This document shows, in pieces, positions 40,977 to 50,365 of a stretch of DNA of 64,000 nt (positions are counted from its first letter, which is position 1; every line of letters begins with the position of its first letter). The position numbers and the translations under genes were made by a program. The notes beneath the pieces were generated by a model. It saw nothing but the letters and a program-made list of their open reading frames with translations. It did not search any database and was not told where the DNA came from. The stretch spans positions 1,054,001 to 1,118,000 of the forward strand of contig OZ007032.1 in the NCBI GenBank assembly GCA_963931615.1, in the 5' to 3' direction. Origin of the DNA: Coprenecus sp902388455 (lineage in GTDB: Bacteria; Bacteroidota; Bacteroidia; Bacteroidales; UBA932).

Positions 40977-41873
40977 ATGGAAATCATAAAAGCAGACACG
41001 ATAGATCAGTACAACCGGTTTTTCGGATTCCACACGCAGCATCCGCTGGTCAGCGTCGTGCATTTCGACGGTTCGGAGAGCCAGCCGGATGCCCACAGGA
41101 TGACCTTCGGGTTTTATGCCCTCTTCCTGAAAAAGACCGTGGGGTGCACCATCAATTATGGAAAGACGAAGTACGATTATGACGACGAGACAGTGGTATG
41201 CTTTGCACCGGGTCAGACCATTGCCGTCCACCGCATCGAGGACGGTCCCGTGCCGGAAGCTGACGCGCTGCTGTTCCATCCGGATTTCCTGCACCGTACA
41301 CCGTTGGCCCAGAAGATAAGGCAATACACCTTCTTTTCGTATGCGTCCAATGAGGCTCTGCATCTGTCCGTGGATGAGCGCGTGACCATACAGGACTACA
41401 TGAGCAAGATCGCCCATGAGCTGAATCATCCGATAGACAAGTTCTCCAAGCCTCTGATTATATCCAATATCGAGGTGCTGCTCAATTACTGCATGCGTTT
41501 CTACGAGCGGCAGTTCATCACCCGCGAGGAACTGAACAACGATGTGCTTGTACGTTTCGAGCGGCTGCTGGATGATTATTGGGATTCCGGCATGGCCGAA
41601 CGGTACGGACTGCCTACCGTAAAGTATTTTGCCGATAAGATATGCCTGTCCCCCAACTATTTCGGAGACTTGGTGAAGGCTGAGACCGGTAAGACCGCCC
41701 GGGAGCACATACATCTGAAAATCGTCGAAAAGGCCAAGAACGCCCTGTTCGAGCCGGATGCGAGCATTAAGCAGATTGCCGACATGCTCGGCTTTCAGTA
41801 CCCTCAGCATTTCCAGCGCTTCTTCAAAAAGGAAGTCGGGTGCACGCCCAAGGAATACCGCATAAACAGCTGA
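40977..41873 (+). CDS. AraC family transcriptional regulator
   Basis: 298 residues from ATG 40977 (MEIIKADTIDQYNRFFGF); upstream starts at 40941 and 40965 are possible but the first overlaps a promoter box. The N-terminal sensing domain has VSVVHFDGSESQPDAHRMTF and CFAPGQTIAVH. The C-terminal double HTH has TVKYFADKICLSPNYFGDLV and SIKQIADMLGFQYPQHFQRF, ending FFKKEVGCTPKEYRINS. It stands just upstream of a PNPOx-like gene on the opposite strand and probably controls one of the nearby oxidoreductases. Confidence 0.87.
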   Translation: MEIIKADTIDQYNRFFGFHTQHPLVSVVHFDGSESQPDAHRMTFGFYALFLKKTVGCTINYGKTKYDYDDETVVCFAPGQTIAVHRIEDGPVPEADALLFHPDFLHRTPLAQKIRQYTFFSYASNEALHLSVDERVTIQDYMSKIAHELNHPIDKFSKPLIISNIEVLLNYCMRFYERQFITREELNNDVLVRFERLLDDYWDSGMAERYGLPTVKYFADKICLSPNYFGDLVKAETGKTAREHIHLKIVEKAKNALFEPDASIKQIADMLGFQYPQHFQRFFKKEVGCTPKEYRINS

Positions 41874-41878
41874 CGGGC

Positions 41879-42397
41879 TTACTCCATCCGCCCGTACTTC
41901 ATCTCCTCCCCTTCCCTGTCGTACTGCTTGCGCTTGCCGGTCGGCGGCGCGATGAGGGTGATGCGCACCACTGCCGTGCGGTGCAGACTGCGGCGTACGG
42001 ACTCGTCGAATGCCTCCATGTGCTTGGGCAGGAACCGCTCGCAGATGAGGCGGAGGGCCCGTATTTTCTCCTCCTCGTCGAAGACCTGCTCAGCGCGGCC
42101 GAATGCCACTGCCGAGTGGTATTGAAGCGTGAATGAGCCGTCCTTGGGACCGACCGTCGGGGAGCATTTGCTTACGGCCGAAAGGCATACCTCAGGATGC
42201 GCCTCGATAGCCTCGAGCTTCTCCCCCTCCAGGGCGCAGTGGAAATACCATACCCGCCCATCCTCCGCCGATGCCAGCGACAGCGGCAGACCGTAGGCGG
42301 AACCGTCCTTCCGGATGAAACTTACCGTGATGTACGGGGCCTTGCGCATGACCTCCAGAGCCCATTCGGCGGGCATTTCTCTGCTGACTTTTCTCAT
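41879..42397 (-). CDS. Pyridoxamine 5'-phosphate oxidase-like flavoprotein
   Basis: 172 residues of the FMN-binding split-barrel fold: MRKAPYITVSFIRKDGSAYG, VWYFHCALEGEKLEAIEAHP and VCLSAVSKCSP are typical of the 5-nitroimidazole-resistance/PNPOx-like group (compare NimA-type DGxPYxxP). Cofactor FMN or haem/F420 cannot be told apart. The start overlaps the AraC stop at 42394 by 4 bases on the same strand, so AraC and this gene form one unit. Activity could include reduction of nitroimidazoles, as for Nim proteins, but this is inference. Confidence 0.8.
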   Translation of the reverse strand: MRKVSREMPAEWALEVMRKAPYITVSFIRKDGSAYGLPLSLASAEDGRVWYFHCALEGEKLEAIEAHPEVCLSAVSKCSPTVGPKDGSFTLQYHSAVAFGRAEQVFDEEEKIRALRLICERFLPKHMEAFDESVRRSLHRTAVVRITLIAPPTGKRKQYDREGEEMKYGRME

Positions 42398-43230
42398 TTT
42401 TCGATATTTTTAAAAATACTGTTCCTGTATTCAGTGGGACTAACACCCAACCGTTTCTGGACATAGCGGCTGAAATAAGACATAGAGGAGAAATTCATCC
42501 GCTCTGCGATTTCCGTCAGCGGAAGCTCTTTCTGCCGGAGCAGACGGGTGATTTCCTGCATGGTGAAGCGTTCAATCCAGTATGAGGCAGGTTTCCCGCT
42601 TATCTTTTTACATATTTCGGACAGATAATGGGGCGTGATACAGAGGCGTGAGGCATAAAATTCAAGGTCCCTGTTCCGGATATATTCCCCGTTATACAGC
42701 AGTTCTATGAAATTCCGCAGCAGGGAGGTAACGCGCTCCGAGACCTGCACCTCCTTGCGGCTGCGTGCGTGAATGTCGTACAGGTCAAGGATATGCGCAG
42801 TCAGCAGGCTGCCCAATAATTCCTCGCGGAAAAGATGCGTCTCATCCTCCATGCGCATCCTCAGATACTGCAGGGCAGCCTCACAGATACGGAAGTCCCG
42901 TCCGGAAAGTTTCATGACCGGGTTCCGCAGGAGCGACAGATGGCCGATGATGCCATAGTTGCTGCGGATGGCAATCGAAGTGACGAATGCCTCCGAAAGG
43001 TTCATAAGGATGCCTTGAAAATCATCTGACGCGGAGAAGTCCGAAGCAAGTGCCGCATTGGGCAGAATGACATAATCCCCGGCAGCGATGTTATAATGGG
43101 TGTCCTGGAAAGTAAATCCCATATTGCCCTTTCTGCAAAGGATGTGGATTACCCTTCCCGCATACTGCAAGGTGTTGAATTCCTGCCATGTGTCGGAAAA
43201 AATGATTCCGTCGAATTTCGTATCGCCCAT
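42394..43230 (-). CDS. AraC family transcriptional regulator
   Basis: 278 residues. Cupin-like sensor: QYAGRVIHILCRKGNMGFTF, DTHYNIAAGDYVILPNAA. AraC HTH pair: YASRLCITPHYLSEICKKIS and LPLTEIAERMNFSSMSYFSR, followed by YVQKRLGVSPTEYRNS. It overlaps the PNPOx-like gene by 4 bases, so it probably controls its own unit; divergently it faces an aldo/keto reductase whose promoter lies at 43333-43340. A TATGTTTG box for this gene is at 43266-43259. It is the third AraC in 10 kb. Confidence 0.88.
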   Translation of the reverse strand: MGDTKFDGIIFSDTWQEFNTLQYAGRVIHILCRKGNMGFTFQDTHYNIAAGDYVILPNAALASDFSASDDFQGILMNLSEAFVTSIAIRSNYGIIGHLSLLRNPVMKLSGRDFRICEAALQYLRMRMEDETHLFREELLGSLLTAHILDLYDIHARSRKEVQVSERVTSLLRNFIELLYNGEYIRNRDLEFYASRLCITPHYLSEICKKISGKPASYWIERFTMQEITRLLRQKELPLTEIAERMNFSSMSYFSRYVQKRLGVSPTEYRNSIFKNIEK

Positions 43231-43332
43231 TCTCTGACAATCTGAGTCCGTTTACCCGCAAACATACACAAAAACCACGAAAAGTGAAAATATTGCCCCA
43301 AATTATGTAATAACGGAACGACAGGCACACCG

Positions 43333-43340
43333 TAATTTTG
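43333..43340 (+). promoter_or_regulatory. -7 box for the aldo/keto reductase
   Basis: TAATTTTG fits TAnnTTTG; 25 bases precede the ATG at 43366. It faces the AraC gene promoter at 43259-43266, so the two are divergently arranged. Confidence 0.55.
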
Positions 43341-43365
43341 CATCAGAAATTAAAACTCTGAGTAT

Positions 43366-44214
43366 ATGAAAGATGTAAGATTGAACAATGGCGTAATGAT
43401 GCCGGCTATCGGATTCGGCGTCTATCAGATTCCGGCGGATGAGACGGAAAGAGTTGTAAGCGATGCCGTCGAGGTGGGTTATCGTATGTTCGACACGGCC
43501 GCTTCTTATTTCAACGAGGAGCAAGTGGGCAATGCTATCAGGAAGAGCGGCATCAGGCGCGAGGACTTTTTCATCACCACCAAACTGTGGGTGCAGGACT
43601 ACGAGTATGAGGATGCGCTCCGGGCCTTCGACAAGTCGTTGAAGTTGCTCGGACTGGATTACATCGACCTCTACTTGCTGCACAAGCCCTACGGCAACTA
43701 TTATGCCGCATGGAGAGTCTGCGAACGGCTTTACAAAGAAGGGCTTATCCGCGCCATCGGCGTGACGAGCTTCTCCAATGAACGCCTGCAGGACCTTTTC
43801 CTGCACAATGAGGTGAAGCCCGCCGTCAACCAGTTGGAGACCCACCCGTTCTTCCAGCAGCAAGCCGCCAACAAGTTCCTGCAATGCGAAGGCATACAGC
43901 ACGAAGCATGGGCACCTTTTGCCGAAGGGCAGAACGACATCTGGAACAATCCCGTGCTGAAAGCCATCGCCGAAAACCACGGGCGCACGGTCGGTCAAGT
44001 CGTGCTCCGCTGGCTGAACAAGCGCAATGTGGTGGTCATTCCCAAGACGGTATGCAAGGAGCGGATGATTGAGAACTTTTCTATTTTTGATTTCACACTG
44101 ACCGAACAAGAAATGCAGGCTATTGGCGGACTGGACACAGGGAAGAGTCCGATTTACGATGATATGGATTTACCCACCGTAAAAGGCATCGGCTTGCACA
44201 AGATTCACGAATAA
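43366..44214 (+). CDS. Aldo/keto reductase
   Basis: 282 residues, usual AKR size. The TIM-barrel motifs are all seen: GFGVYQIPADETERVVSDAV, the catalytic Asp/Tyr in RMFDTAASYFNEEQVG, Lys in FFITTKLWVQDYEYED and His in YIDLYLLHKPYG; the NADPH end is VVIPKTVCKERMIENFSIFD. It reduces aldehydes or ketones such as methylglyoxal or diketogulonate, with NADPH. It is followed by the cytosolic hydrolase after 6 bases, suggesting joint processing of a carbonyl or lactone compound. Confidence 0.92.
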   Translation: MKDVRLNNGVMMPAIGFGVYQIPADETERVVSDAVEVGYRMFDTAASYFNEEQVGNAIRKSGIRREDFFITTKLWVQDYEYEDALRAFDKSLKLLGLDYIDLYLLHKPYGNYYAAWRVCERLYKEGLIRAIGVTSFSNERLQDLFLHNEVKPAVNQLETHPFFQQQAANKFLQCEGIQHEAWAPFAEGQNDIWNNPVLKAIAENHGRTVGQVVLRWLNKRNVVVIPKTVCKERMIENFSIFDFTLTEQEMQAIGGLDTGKSPIYDDMDLPTVKGIGLHKIHE

Positions 44215-44220
44215 CAACCA

Positions 44221-45183
44221 ATGAACATATTGAACATGGAAACGAAATACATCGACACCCCCGAATGGGACAAAACTTTTGCCCTCAGTGACAAAGTTAG
44301 CCACAAGAAAGTCAGCTTCACCAACCGTTACGGCATCCGTCTGGTCGGCGACCTGTACATGCCTAAGAACCATGCAGGGAAACTGCCTGCCATCGCTGTC
44401 TGCGGTCCTTACGGGGCGGTAAAGGAGCAGGCATCTGGACTGTATGCCCAGACCCTTGCCGAACGCGGGTTCATCACTCTTGCCTTCGACCCGTCTTTCA
44501 GCGGAGAGAGCGGCGGACAACCCCGTTACATATCATCGGGGGAAATCTACACCGAAGATTACAGCGCGGCGGTGGATTTCTTTATGCTCCAGCCGGAGGT
44601 AGACCGGGAGTGCATCGGCATTCTGGGCATCTGCGGCTTCGGAGGCATCAGCATCAATGCAGCCGTGCAGGATACCCGCATCAAAGCCACCGTTTCATCC
44701 ACGATGGGAGCATTCGACCCTTACGACAAGGAACAGAGGTATGAAATGCGCAGGCAGTTCAACGAACAGCGCACCGCCGATCTCCTTGCCGGACGGACCA
44801 ACGAACGCAGCGGCGGCGTGCCGGCAAATCTGCCCGACGACGCGCCCGGCTTTATGAAGAATTACCGGGATTATTACAAGACCCCGCGCGGCTTCCATCC
44901 CCGTTCGGTGAACTCCAACGGAGGTTGGGAAAAGATAGCCGACCTGCCTTTCCTCACATTCTCCCTGCTCGACCATGCAGACGAAATCCGTTCCGCCGTG
45001 CTTGTCGTGCATGGAGAAAAGGCATACTCGCTTCCGGCATCCCGGGAGGCCTTCGGCAAATTGAAAGGAGACAACAAGGAACTGATGATCATTCCCGGTG
45101 CGAGCCATACCGACTTATACGACCGGACGGACATCATCCCGTTCGACCGGATTGAAGCGTTTTTCAGAAAATACCTGAGATAA
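44221..45183 (+). CDS. Cytosolic alpha/beta hydrolase paralogue
   Basis: 320 residues (or 315 from the ATG at 44236). No signal peptide. It matches the exported enzyme at 35159-36238 along its whole length: GPYGAVKEQASGLYAQTLAE, DPSFSGESGGQPRY, YYKTPRGFHPRSVNSNGGW and IIPFDRIEAFFRKYL. The nucleophile elbow is GILGICGFGG, again with Cys. The acid/His end is VLVVHGEKAYSLPASREAFG and IIPGASHTDLYD. It forms a unit with the aldo/keto reductase and ends at a strong terminator. The pair suggests the same substrate class handled inside and outside the cytoplasm. Confidence 0.87.
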   Translation: MNILNMETKYIDTPEWDKTFALSDKVSHKKVSFTNRYGIRLVGDLYMPKNHAGKLPAIAVCGPYGAVKEQASGLYAQTLAERGFITLAFDPSFSGESGGQPRYISSGEIYTEDYSAAVDFFMLQPEVDRECIGILGICGFGGISINAAVQDTRIKATVSSTMGAFDPYDKEQRYEMRRQFNEQRTADLLAGRTNERSGGVPANLPDDAPGFMKNYRDYYKTPRGFHPRSVNSNGGWEKIADLPFLTFSLLDHADEIRSAVLVVHGEKAYSLPASREAFGKLKGDNKELMIIPGASHTDLYDRTDIIPFDRIEAFFRKYLR

Positions 45184-45209
45184 AAATCAGAGAGCAATAC
45201 ATCTGAACA

Positions 45210-45256
45210 AACGGTGCTGCCCAAAAGTCTTAGGCTTTTCAGCAGCACCGTTTTTA
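45210..45256 (+). terminator. Rho-independent terminator after the hydrolase
   Basis: AACGGTGCTGC (45210-45220) pairs with GCAGCACCGTT (45242-45252), with an inner AAAAG/CTTTT stem, followed by TTTTT. It ends the AKR-hydrolase unit. Confidence 0.85.
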
Positions 45257-45350
45257 TTGCCATAGATGTTCATTTTGCCAGCATTTGCAGAATCTCATAG
45301 TTGTAATACATTATACATGCTCTCTGGTTTTTAATATTTTTCAAAAAAGA

Positions 45351-45382
45351 TTTGGTTTATAATATAAATCAGTTTATCTTTG
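45351..45382 (+). promoter_or_regulatory. Promoter of the TPR-receptor pair
   Basis: TTTG at 45351-45354 and TATCTTTG at 45375-45382, 20 bases apart, match the Bacteroidota -33/-7 pattern. A leader of about 70 bases with an AAGAGG/CCTCTT hairpin (about 45395-45420) precedes the ATG at 45458. Confidence 0.65.
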
Positions 45383-45457
45383 TCCAAAATCATAAAGAGG
45401 AGTCAGGCGCCCCTCTTCTTTTTGATGATTTTAGTTTATTTTATAAAGTATTTTATT

Positions 45458-46210
45458 ATGAAAAGAGCAATCACATCCTTAGTCATCCTGATGACATCCG
45501 CCATCGTATTTACGTCCAAGGCACAGAGCAACACCCTGCCGGTATCAGTCCAGGACAGCATCCACAACGCCTTCACCACATGTATTGTCTCCGGTGATCC
45601 CGGCACCCTGACCAGTATCCGCTCCAGACTTCAGGACATCCACGCTGACAGACCTGACAACCTCATCCTCTACTGGATCGCCTACACCGACTACAGGCTC
45701 ACAGTCCTGCACATGCAGACAGGCAACGACAGGGAGGCGGCAAAAGCCGTCTCTGACGGTATCAGCCTCCTTGAAGGCATACGCACCAAGACCTCCGATG
45801 ACTACGCACTGCTCAGCCTCATGCAGGGGATGTCGATACAGTACCGGAGCATGAACGCAGCATCCATATCCACGGACATGATCAAAAACGCATCCCTTGC
45901 CCTCGGACTGGACCCCGACAACCTCAGGGCAAACTACGCCTGCGGCATCGCCGACTTCTTCACACCTGAAGAATACGGAGGAGGACAGGCCGCCGAGAAA
46001 TACTTCCTGAAAGCCATCTCCCTCCCGGCACAGAAAGTTCCGAGCAAATACCACCCTTCGTGGGGCGGGCAGGAGTCCTACGAATACCTCGTGAGACTGT
46101 ATCTGAAACAGGGCCGCACAGACATGGCCGGAAAATACTGCTCTGAAGGCCTCAAGGCATACCCCGCCAGCTTTATGCTCAATTCTTTAAGAGAACAGAC
46201 AGGAAAATGA
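45458..46210 (+). CDS. Exported tetratricopeptide-like protein
   Basis: 250 residues from ATG 45458. The start MKRAITSLVILMTSAIVFTS is a signal peptide cleaved near SKAQ. The mature part is helical, with TPR-like pairs such as NLILYWIAYTDYRLTVLHMQ, ALGLDPDNLRANYACGIADF, QAAEKYFLKAISLPAQKVPS and ESYEYLVRLYLKQGRTDMAG. No enzymatic motif. It overlaps the receptor gene by 4 bases, so it likely works with it, perhaps as a periplasmic partner. The family is not recognised further. Confidence 0.75.
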   Translation: MKRAITSLVILMTSAIVFTSKAQSNTLPVSVQDSIHNAFTTCIVSGDPGTLTSIRSRLQDIHADRPDNLILYWIAYTDYRLTVLHMQTGNDREAAKAVSDGISLLEGIRTKTSDDYALLSLMQGMSIQYRSMNAASISTDMIKNASLALGLDPDNLRANYACGIADFFTPEEYGGGQAAEKYFLKAISLPAQKVPSKYHPSWGGQESYEYLVRLYLKQGRTDMAGKYCSEGLKAYPASFMLNSLREQTGK

Positions 46211-48393
46211 AGACCATGAAAACATCCGCCCTCATCATAGTATCGGCAGTATTGTCCTGCGCCCCATATATATGCCCGGCGCAGGACACCCTCTCCGGCC
46301 GCGTCATAACCCCGAAAGGCGACCCGGTATTCGCAGCCACAGTAGTCCTTACCTCTGACAGCGGTATATGGACATCCTCGGACATGGACGGATATTTCAC
46401 TTTGGCCGTACCGTCCGGACAAGACACCCTGCATTTTATCTGCATGGGCTATAAAGACCTGTACGTTCCGGTAGAAACAGCCTTCTACGGACACATCCAT
46501 GATTTCATCCTGGAGGAGGACCTGATTACCCTGCAGGGAGTCACTGTCACAGCAAAGAATCCCATATCGGAGCGATCCGCTACAGCCATAATCAATACTA
46601 TGGACATCTACATGAATCCGGTATCCCAGGCTGACCCGCTTAAAGCCATATCCCTGCTTCCATCCCATACAGGAGTGGACGAGAGCGCCAACCCCTCATT
46701 CAGGGGCAGCCGGGCAGACAGGTCCATCGTCACCCTCAACGGAGTGCCCGTCTACAACCCGGTGCGTTCCAGCCAGCTCAACAACCAGGGATTCTTCAGT
46801 ATCTTCAATCCGGAGGTCATGGAGAACGAATACGTCCATCCGGGAAACCCGCCGCTCACCTACGGCAACACCAGCGCCGGCCTTGTGGAGATCGAAACCG
46901 CAGGCAGCATCGGACAGGACCAGCTGCAGATGTCCCTGAGCCTTGCCAGCGCAGGACTCTTCCTGTCAAAGCGGATAAAGAACGGGCGCAGCTTCATCCA
47001 GGCATGGAGCAATTACCAGTTCTCGGACGCCTTCATCGGAATACAGCGCAAATACTATCCTGAGATACAGCATTTCTGGAACGCCGACGCCGGCATCAAT
47101 TTCTACGGCAGGATAGGAAAGCACACAGAACTGAAATCCTACGCCTACTTCCTCAAGGAAGGCTACGACGGCCGGGACGGCAGCCTGAATTACTACGGCC
47201 CCGTAACCTACGGCAATACCAGAGCCCTCAGCGCCAACAGCCTCCGCCACATATCCGGCATCCATACAGTCTCCTTGAATTTCGGAGCGGACTGGAGCAA
47301 TCCCGGCACCACTTTCGGAAACATCCTCTCAAAGGAGACCAAAACCCAGGCATTCGCCTCCCTTAACTACAAGCTGCTCCTCCACCCTGACCTCAACATT
47401 CAGACAGGAATATCGTTCGAACACCTCCGATACAGCCTCCACGGCCGCTTCCCCGCATACTTCTACGCACTCTCCCCGGAAGCTCCGACCGCTCCGATAG
47501 ATGCCGCATCGGCCTGCACCCTGCTCGAAGCCTACGCATACTCCAACTGGGACATCACCCAAAAACTGCTGCTCACAGCCGCAGTCCGCAGCAACATCCC
47601 CGTTTCCAACGGCCAGAAATGGTATCTCAGCGGCCAGCTCTCACTCAAATACTCCTTCCGTCCCGACCACTATCTCAAACTCAGCGGCGGCAGATACAAC
47701 AGCCACTCCATGCCCAACTACTATCTATGGACATTCAATCACCTGACCAGCAATCAGCTCTCACTCGATTACTCCCTCAGGGCCGGAAACACCGCTCTCG
47801 ACGCCGCAGTATACATCAAAAACGAGGACGGCAGGACCGCAAAAGGAATGGAAATATTCGAGACAACGGACAGGGCAGACATCCTCGGCGTGGAAGCCGC
47901 ATTCTCGCAGATATTCCTGAAAAATTTCAAATTCAGCATCTCCAACACATTCATCCGCCAGAGAGTAATGATCGACTCAGTATTCTACCGGGGACCGGAA
48001 AACCTCGCCTGGTTCATAAAATCATCAATAGAGTACAGCAACCCCGAACTCTTTACCATTGCCCTCTCCTACACCACACGCCCCGGAACACTCTACAGCT
48101 CCGTCTCAGGCTCCGCATTTATCCCTGAAACCGGCACATACATGCCACTCTACTCAGACTGGTACGACACCGGATATCCGGCCTACCACCGCCTCGACCT
48201 TACATTGAACAAATACATTCCCCTGGGCCGCTGCGCACTCACCCTCTACCTGTCCGTAAACAACCTGCTCGACACCAAAAATCCGGCAAAAATACTGTAC
48301 AACACGGACTATACCTCCCGCTCATACCTGTACCTTCAACGCAGAAGCTTCTATTTCGGACTGGTATTCACATTAAAATCAAGCCACTCCTAA
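46207..48393 (+). CDS. TonB-dependent receptor with carboxypeptidase-like N domain
   Basis: 728 residues. Signal peptide to about 25 (CPAQ), then a CarboxypepD_reg-like domain (about 28-110: GRVITPKGDPVFAATVVLTS, DMDGYFTLAVPSGQDTLHFI), a TonB box near LQGVTVTAKN, a plug (about 120-250: SLLPSHTGVDESANPSFRGS and SIVTLNGVPVYNPV) and a barrel ending RRSFYFGLVFTLKSSH. No SusD partner follows; instead a TPR-like exported protein precedes it. The ligand is unknown: iron-siderophore, peptide or other are all possible. No metal or vitamin riboswitch was seen upstream. Confidence 0.88.
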   Translation: MKTMKTSALIIVSAVLSCAPYICPAQDTLSGRVITPKGDPVFAATVVLTSDSGIWTSSDMDGYFTLAVPSGQDTLHFICMGYKDLYVPVETAFYGHIHDFILEEDLITLQGVTVTAKNPISERSATAIINTMDIYMNPVSQADPLKAISLLPSHTGVDESANPSFRGSRADRSIVTLNGVPVYNPVRSSQLNNQGFFSIFNPEVMENEYVHPGNPPLTYGNTSAGLVEIETAGSIGQDQLQMSLSLASAGLFLSKRIKNGRSFIQAWSNYQFSDAFIGIQRKYYPEIQHFWNADAGINFYGRIGKHTELKSYAYFLKEGYDGRDGSLNYYGPVTYGNTRALSANSLRHISGIHTVSLNFGADWSNPGTTFGNILSKETKTQAFASLNYKLLLHPDLNIQTGISFEHLRYSLHGRFPAYFYALSPEAPTAPIDAASACTLLEAYAYSNWDITQKLLLTAAVRSNIPVSNGQKWYLSGQLSLKYSFRPDHYLKLSGGRYNSHSMPNYYLWTFNHLTSNQLSLDYSLRAGNTALDAAVYIKNEDGRTAKGMEIFETTDRADILGVEAAFSQIFLKNFKFSISNTFIRQRVMIDSVFYRGPENLAWFIKSSIEYSNPELFTIALSYTTRPGTLYSSVSGSAFIPETGTYMPLYSDWYDTGYPAYHRLDLTLNKYIPLGRCALTLYLSVNNLLDTKNPAKILYNTDYTSRSYLYLQRRSFYFGLVFTLKSSHS

Positions 48394-48473
48394 GATTCCC
48401 CAATATGCTTATCTATACAACCACACATACATTGCTTTGAACTGCACGGAACCGACATCCAACTGAAAATCAA

Positions 48474-48518
48474 CGGCTCGCCTCAGACATCCTTATCCCA
48501 AGCGGTGTCAGCGAGCCG
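48474..48518 (+). terminator. Possible terminator after the receptor
   Basis: CGGCTCGC (48474-48481) pairs with GCGAGCCG (48511-48518) across 29 bases. No long T-run follows, so strength is uncertain. The rest of 48394-48570 shows no gene. Confidence 0.4.
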
Positions 48519-48570
48519 CCTTTCCTCCCTCTCCACTCCCTCCTGCTCCGCCTGGAAAAGCCACGCGACT

Positions 48571-48635
48571 TTGACCCTTTTGGCCAAACAGGATTGCCCC
48601 CTTTGGCTACAATATGATTGACCCTTTTGGCCAAA
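48571..48635 (+). repeat. Three spaced direct repeats at the IS21 left end
   Basis: TTGACCCTTTTGGCCAAA at 48571-48588 and again at 48618-48635, with a variant TTGCCCCCTTTGGCTACA at 48594-48611. Spacing is 23-24 bases. IS21 elements carry such multiple terminal repeats as transposase sites, so this marks the left end of the element whose istA starts at 48738. Confidence 0.75.
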
Positions 48636-48737
48636 ATAGTATTGAGCACTTAGTTCACCTATTGTTATAGATTTTTTTTGTGTAGGTTTGAGTGCCCGAG
48701 TCCTGGTGTAACGGGGGTGATAATAAAATCTATACAA

Positions 48738-50303
48738 ATGGATAAACGAATCAAAAACATTTTAAGATGTTATGCGGCCGGCATGGGAATCAAGGAAACG
48801 GCGTCCACGTTTCATACTTCCCGTAATACTGTCCGCAAGTATGTCCGCCTGTTCCTTTCAAGCGGCAAGAGTATTGAACAGCTTCTTTCCCTGTCCGACG
48901 GGCAATTGGATGAACTGTTCGGCTGTACGGAATCCCGGCATCGGGAGCCTTCTTCCAGAAGGATTGAATTGGAGGCCTTGCTTCCCGGATATGTATCCCG
49001 TCTGTCACGTAAAGGCATGAGTGTCTGAAAACTGTTCAGGGAGTACCATGCCGAATATCCGGACGGTTTCCAGTTATCCTCCTTCAAGCGGGCTGTCCGT
49101 CAGTACAAGTTTCACGTCAAGGTCGTCGGTCATGTCGAACACTATGCCGCAGACCAGATGTATATTGACTTTGCCGGTGACAGGCTTGAAGTCGTTGATG
49201 AAATGACTGGCGAGACGAAGAAAGCCGAGGTATTTGTCGCCATCCTTCCGTTCAGCCATTATACCTACTGCGAAGCCGTATGGTCGCAACGCAAGGAAGA
49301 CCTGATAAAGGCATGTGAGAATGCCATGCAATATTTTGAAGGCGTTCCTGCGGCTATCGTCCCCGACAATCTGAAGGCTGCCGTCGCACGGAGCGACCGC
49401 AACGAGCCTGTCATCAATGATGATTTCGCCGCTTTTGCCGAATATTACGGCTGTGCGGTCTATCCCGCCCGTGCGCGTCACCCCAAGGACAAGGCTTTGG
49501 TAGAAAATGCCGTAAAGCTCCTCTACCGTTCCATTTACCTTGACATAGAAGGAATGACATTTTCCGGCCTGGAGGAACTCAATACCGCCATCCATGTCTC
49601 CCTGCTTGATTTCAATGAAAAGGTGATGGCCGGACGGGAGGTGTCACGCAAGGAAATGTACCTTCATGGAGAGAAGGATTATCTCCGGCCGCTTCCCGTG
49701 AAACGTTACGTAATGAAAGAGAGGAAACTGATGACCGTAGGAAGGAACTCTTACGTTTCCTTGTTCAAGCACCATTACAGTGTTCCAAAGGAATATATAG
49801 GAAAGCGTGTGACGATTCTCTATGATGCCGACACGGTGGAAATCTACTGCGGCATGAACCTTGTGGCCACCCATGACCGCTGTGACATTCCTTACACTTA
49901 TTCCTGGAAAAAGGAGCACAACCTGCCCGGTCATTATGGCCCCTATGACAAGGACCTGGAGGAACTTTTCCGGCGTGCCTCGGAAATAGACAATATCGTA
50001 TTGAACTATCTCCGTGAAGTGGAGCGTTTCATGCAATATCCGCCAAAGGCGTTCAGGTCCTGTCGGGGTATCCTGGCGTTGGAGAAAAAATACGGCCGCG
50101 ACCGTCTGGTTGCGGCTTGCGTATGTGCGGACCAGAAGTTGCAATACGGATATCAGGCCTTGCGCGAGGTGCTTGAACTGGGAGAAGATGCGGATTTCCT
50201 TCCCGATGAGGACGGGAAAGTACAGCCCGACGTGACTTCCCCGACCCCATTGACCCACAAAAATATACGCGGACGTGAATATTACAGAAAGGACAAACAA
50301 TAA
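48738..50303 (+). pseudogene. istA: IS21 family transposase istA with internal stop
   Basis: 522 codons in one frame with a single TGA at 49026-49028. Before it (97 residues) lies the N-terminal HTH: RIKNILRCYAAGMGIKETAS and TFHTSRNTVRKYVRLFLSSG. After it KLFREYHAEYPDGFQLSSFK continues the family without any gap; the position normally holds Trp (TGG to TGA). The DDE catalytic residues are in the second part: QMYIDFAGDRL, AIVPDNLKAAV and HPKDKALVENAV. The two parts might still be made by readthrough, but the element also lacks an intact istB, so it is inactive by itself. It belongs to the block of mobile debris at 48.5-54.8 kb. Confidence 0.88.
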
Positions 50304-50314
50304 AACTCATATTT

Positions 50315-50365
50315 ATGGAAGTAAATAATAAAACGGCTCCCGTTACGGGACAACAGGACCAGAAT
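50315..50365 (+). pseudogene. istB: istB 5' stub
   Basis: An ATG 12 bases after istA opens MEVNNKTAPVTGQQDQ, in the position where IS21 elements place istB, the ATPase helper. After about 17 codons the sequence becomes unrelated and the frame is not IstB-like. The rest of istB and the right end of the element are missing. Identity rests on position. Confidence 0.5.

Noticed and set aside
49026..49028. TGA in istA as selenocysteine or programmed recoding
   Set aside because: No SECIS-like hairpin or selenium genes were noticed, the residue is a normal Trp position, and the element is otherwise decayed.
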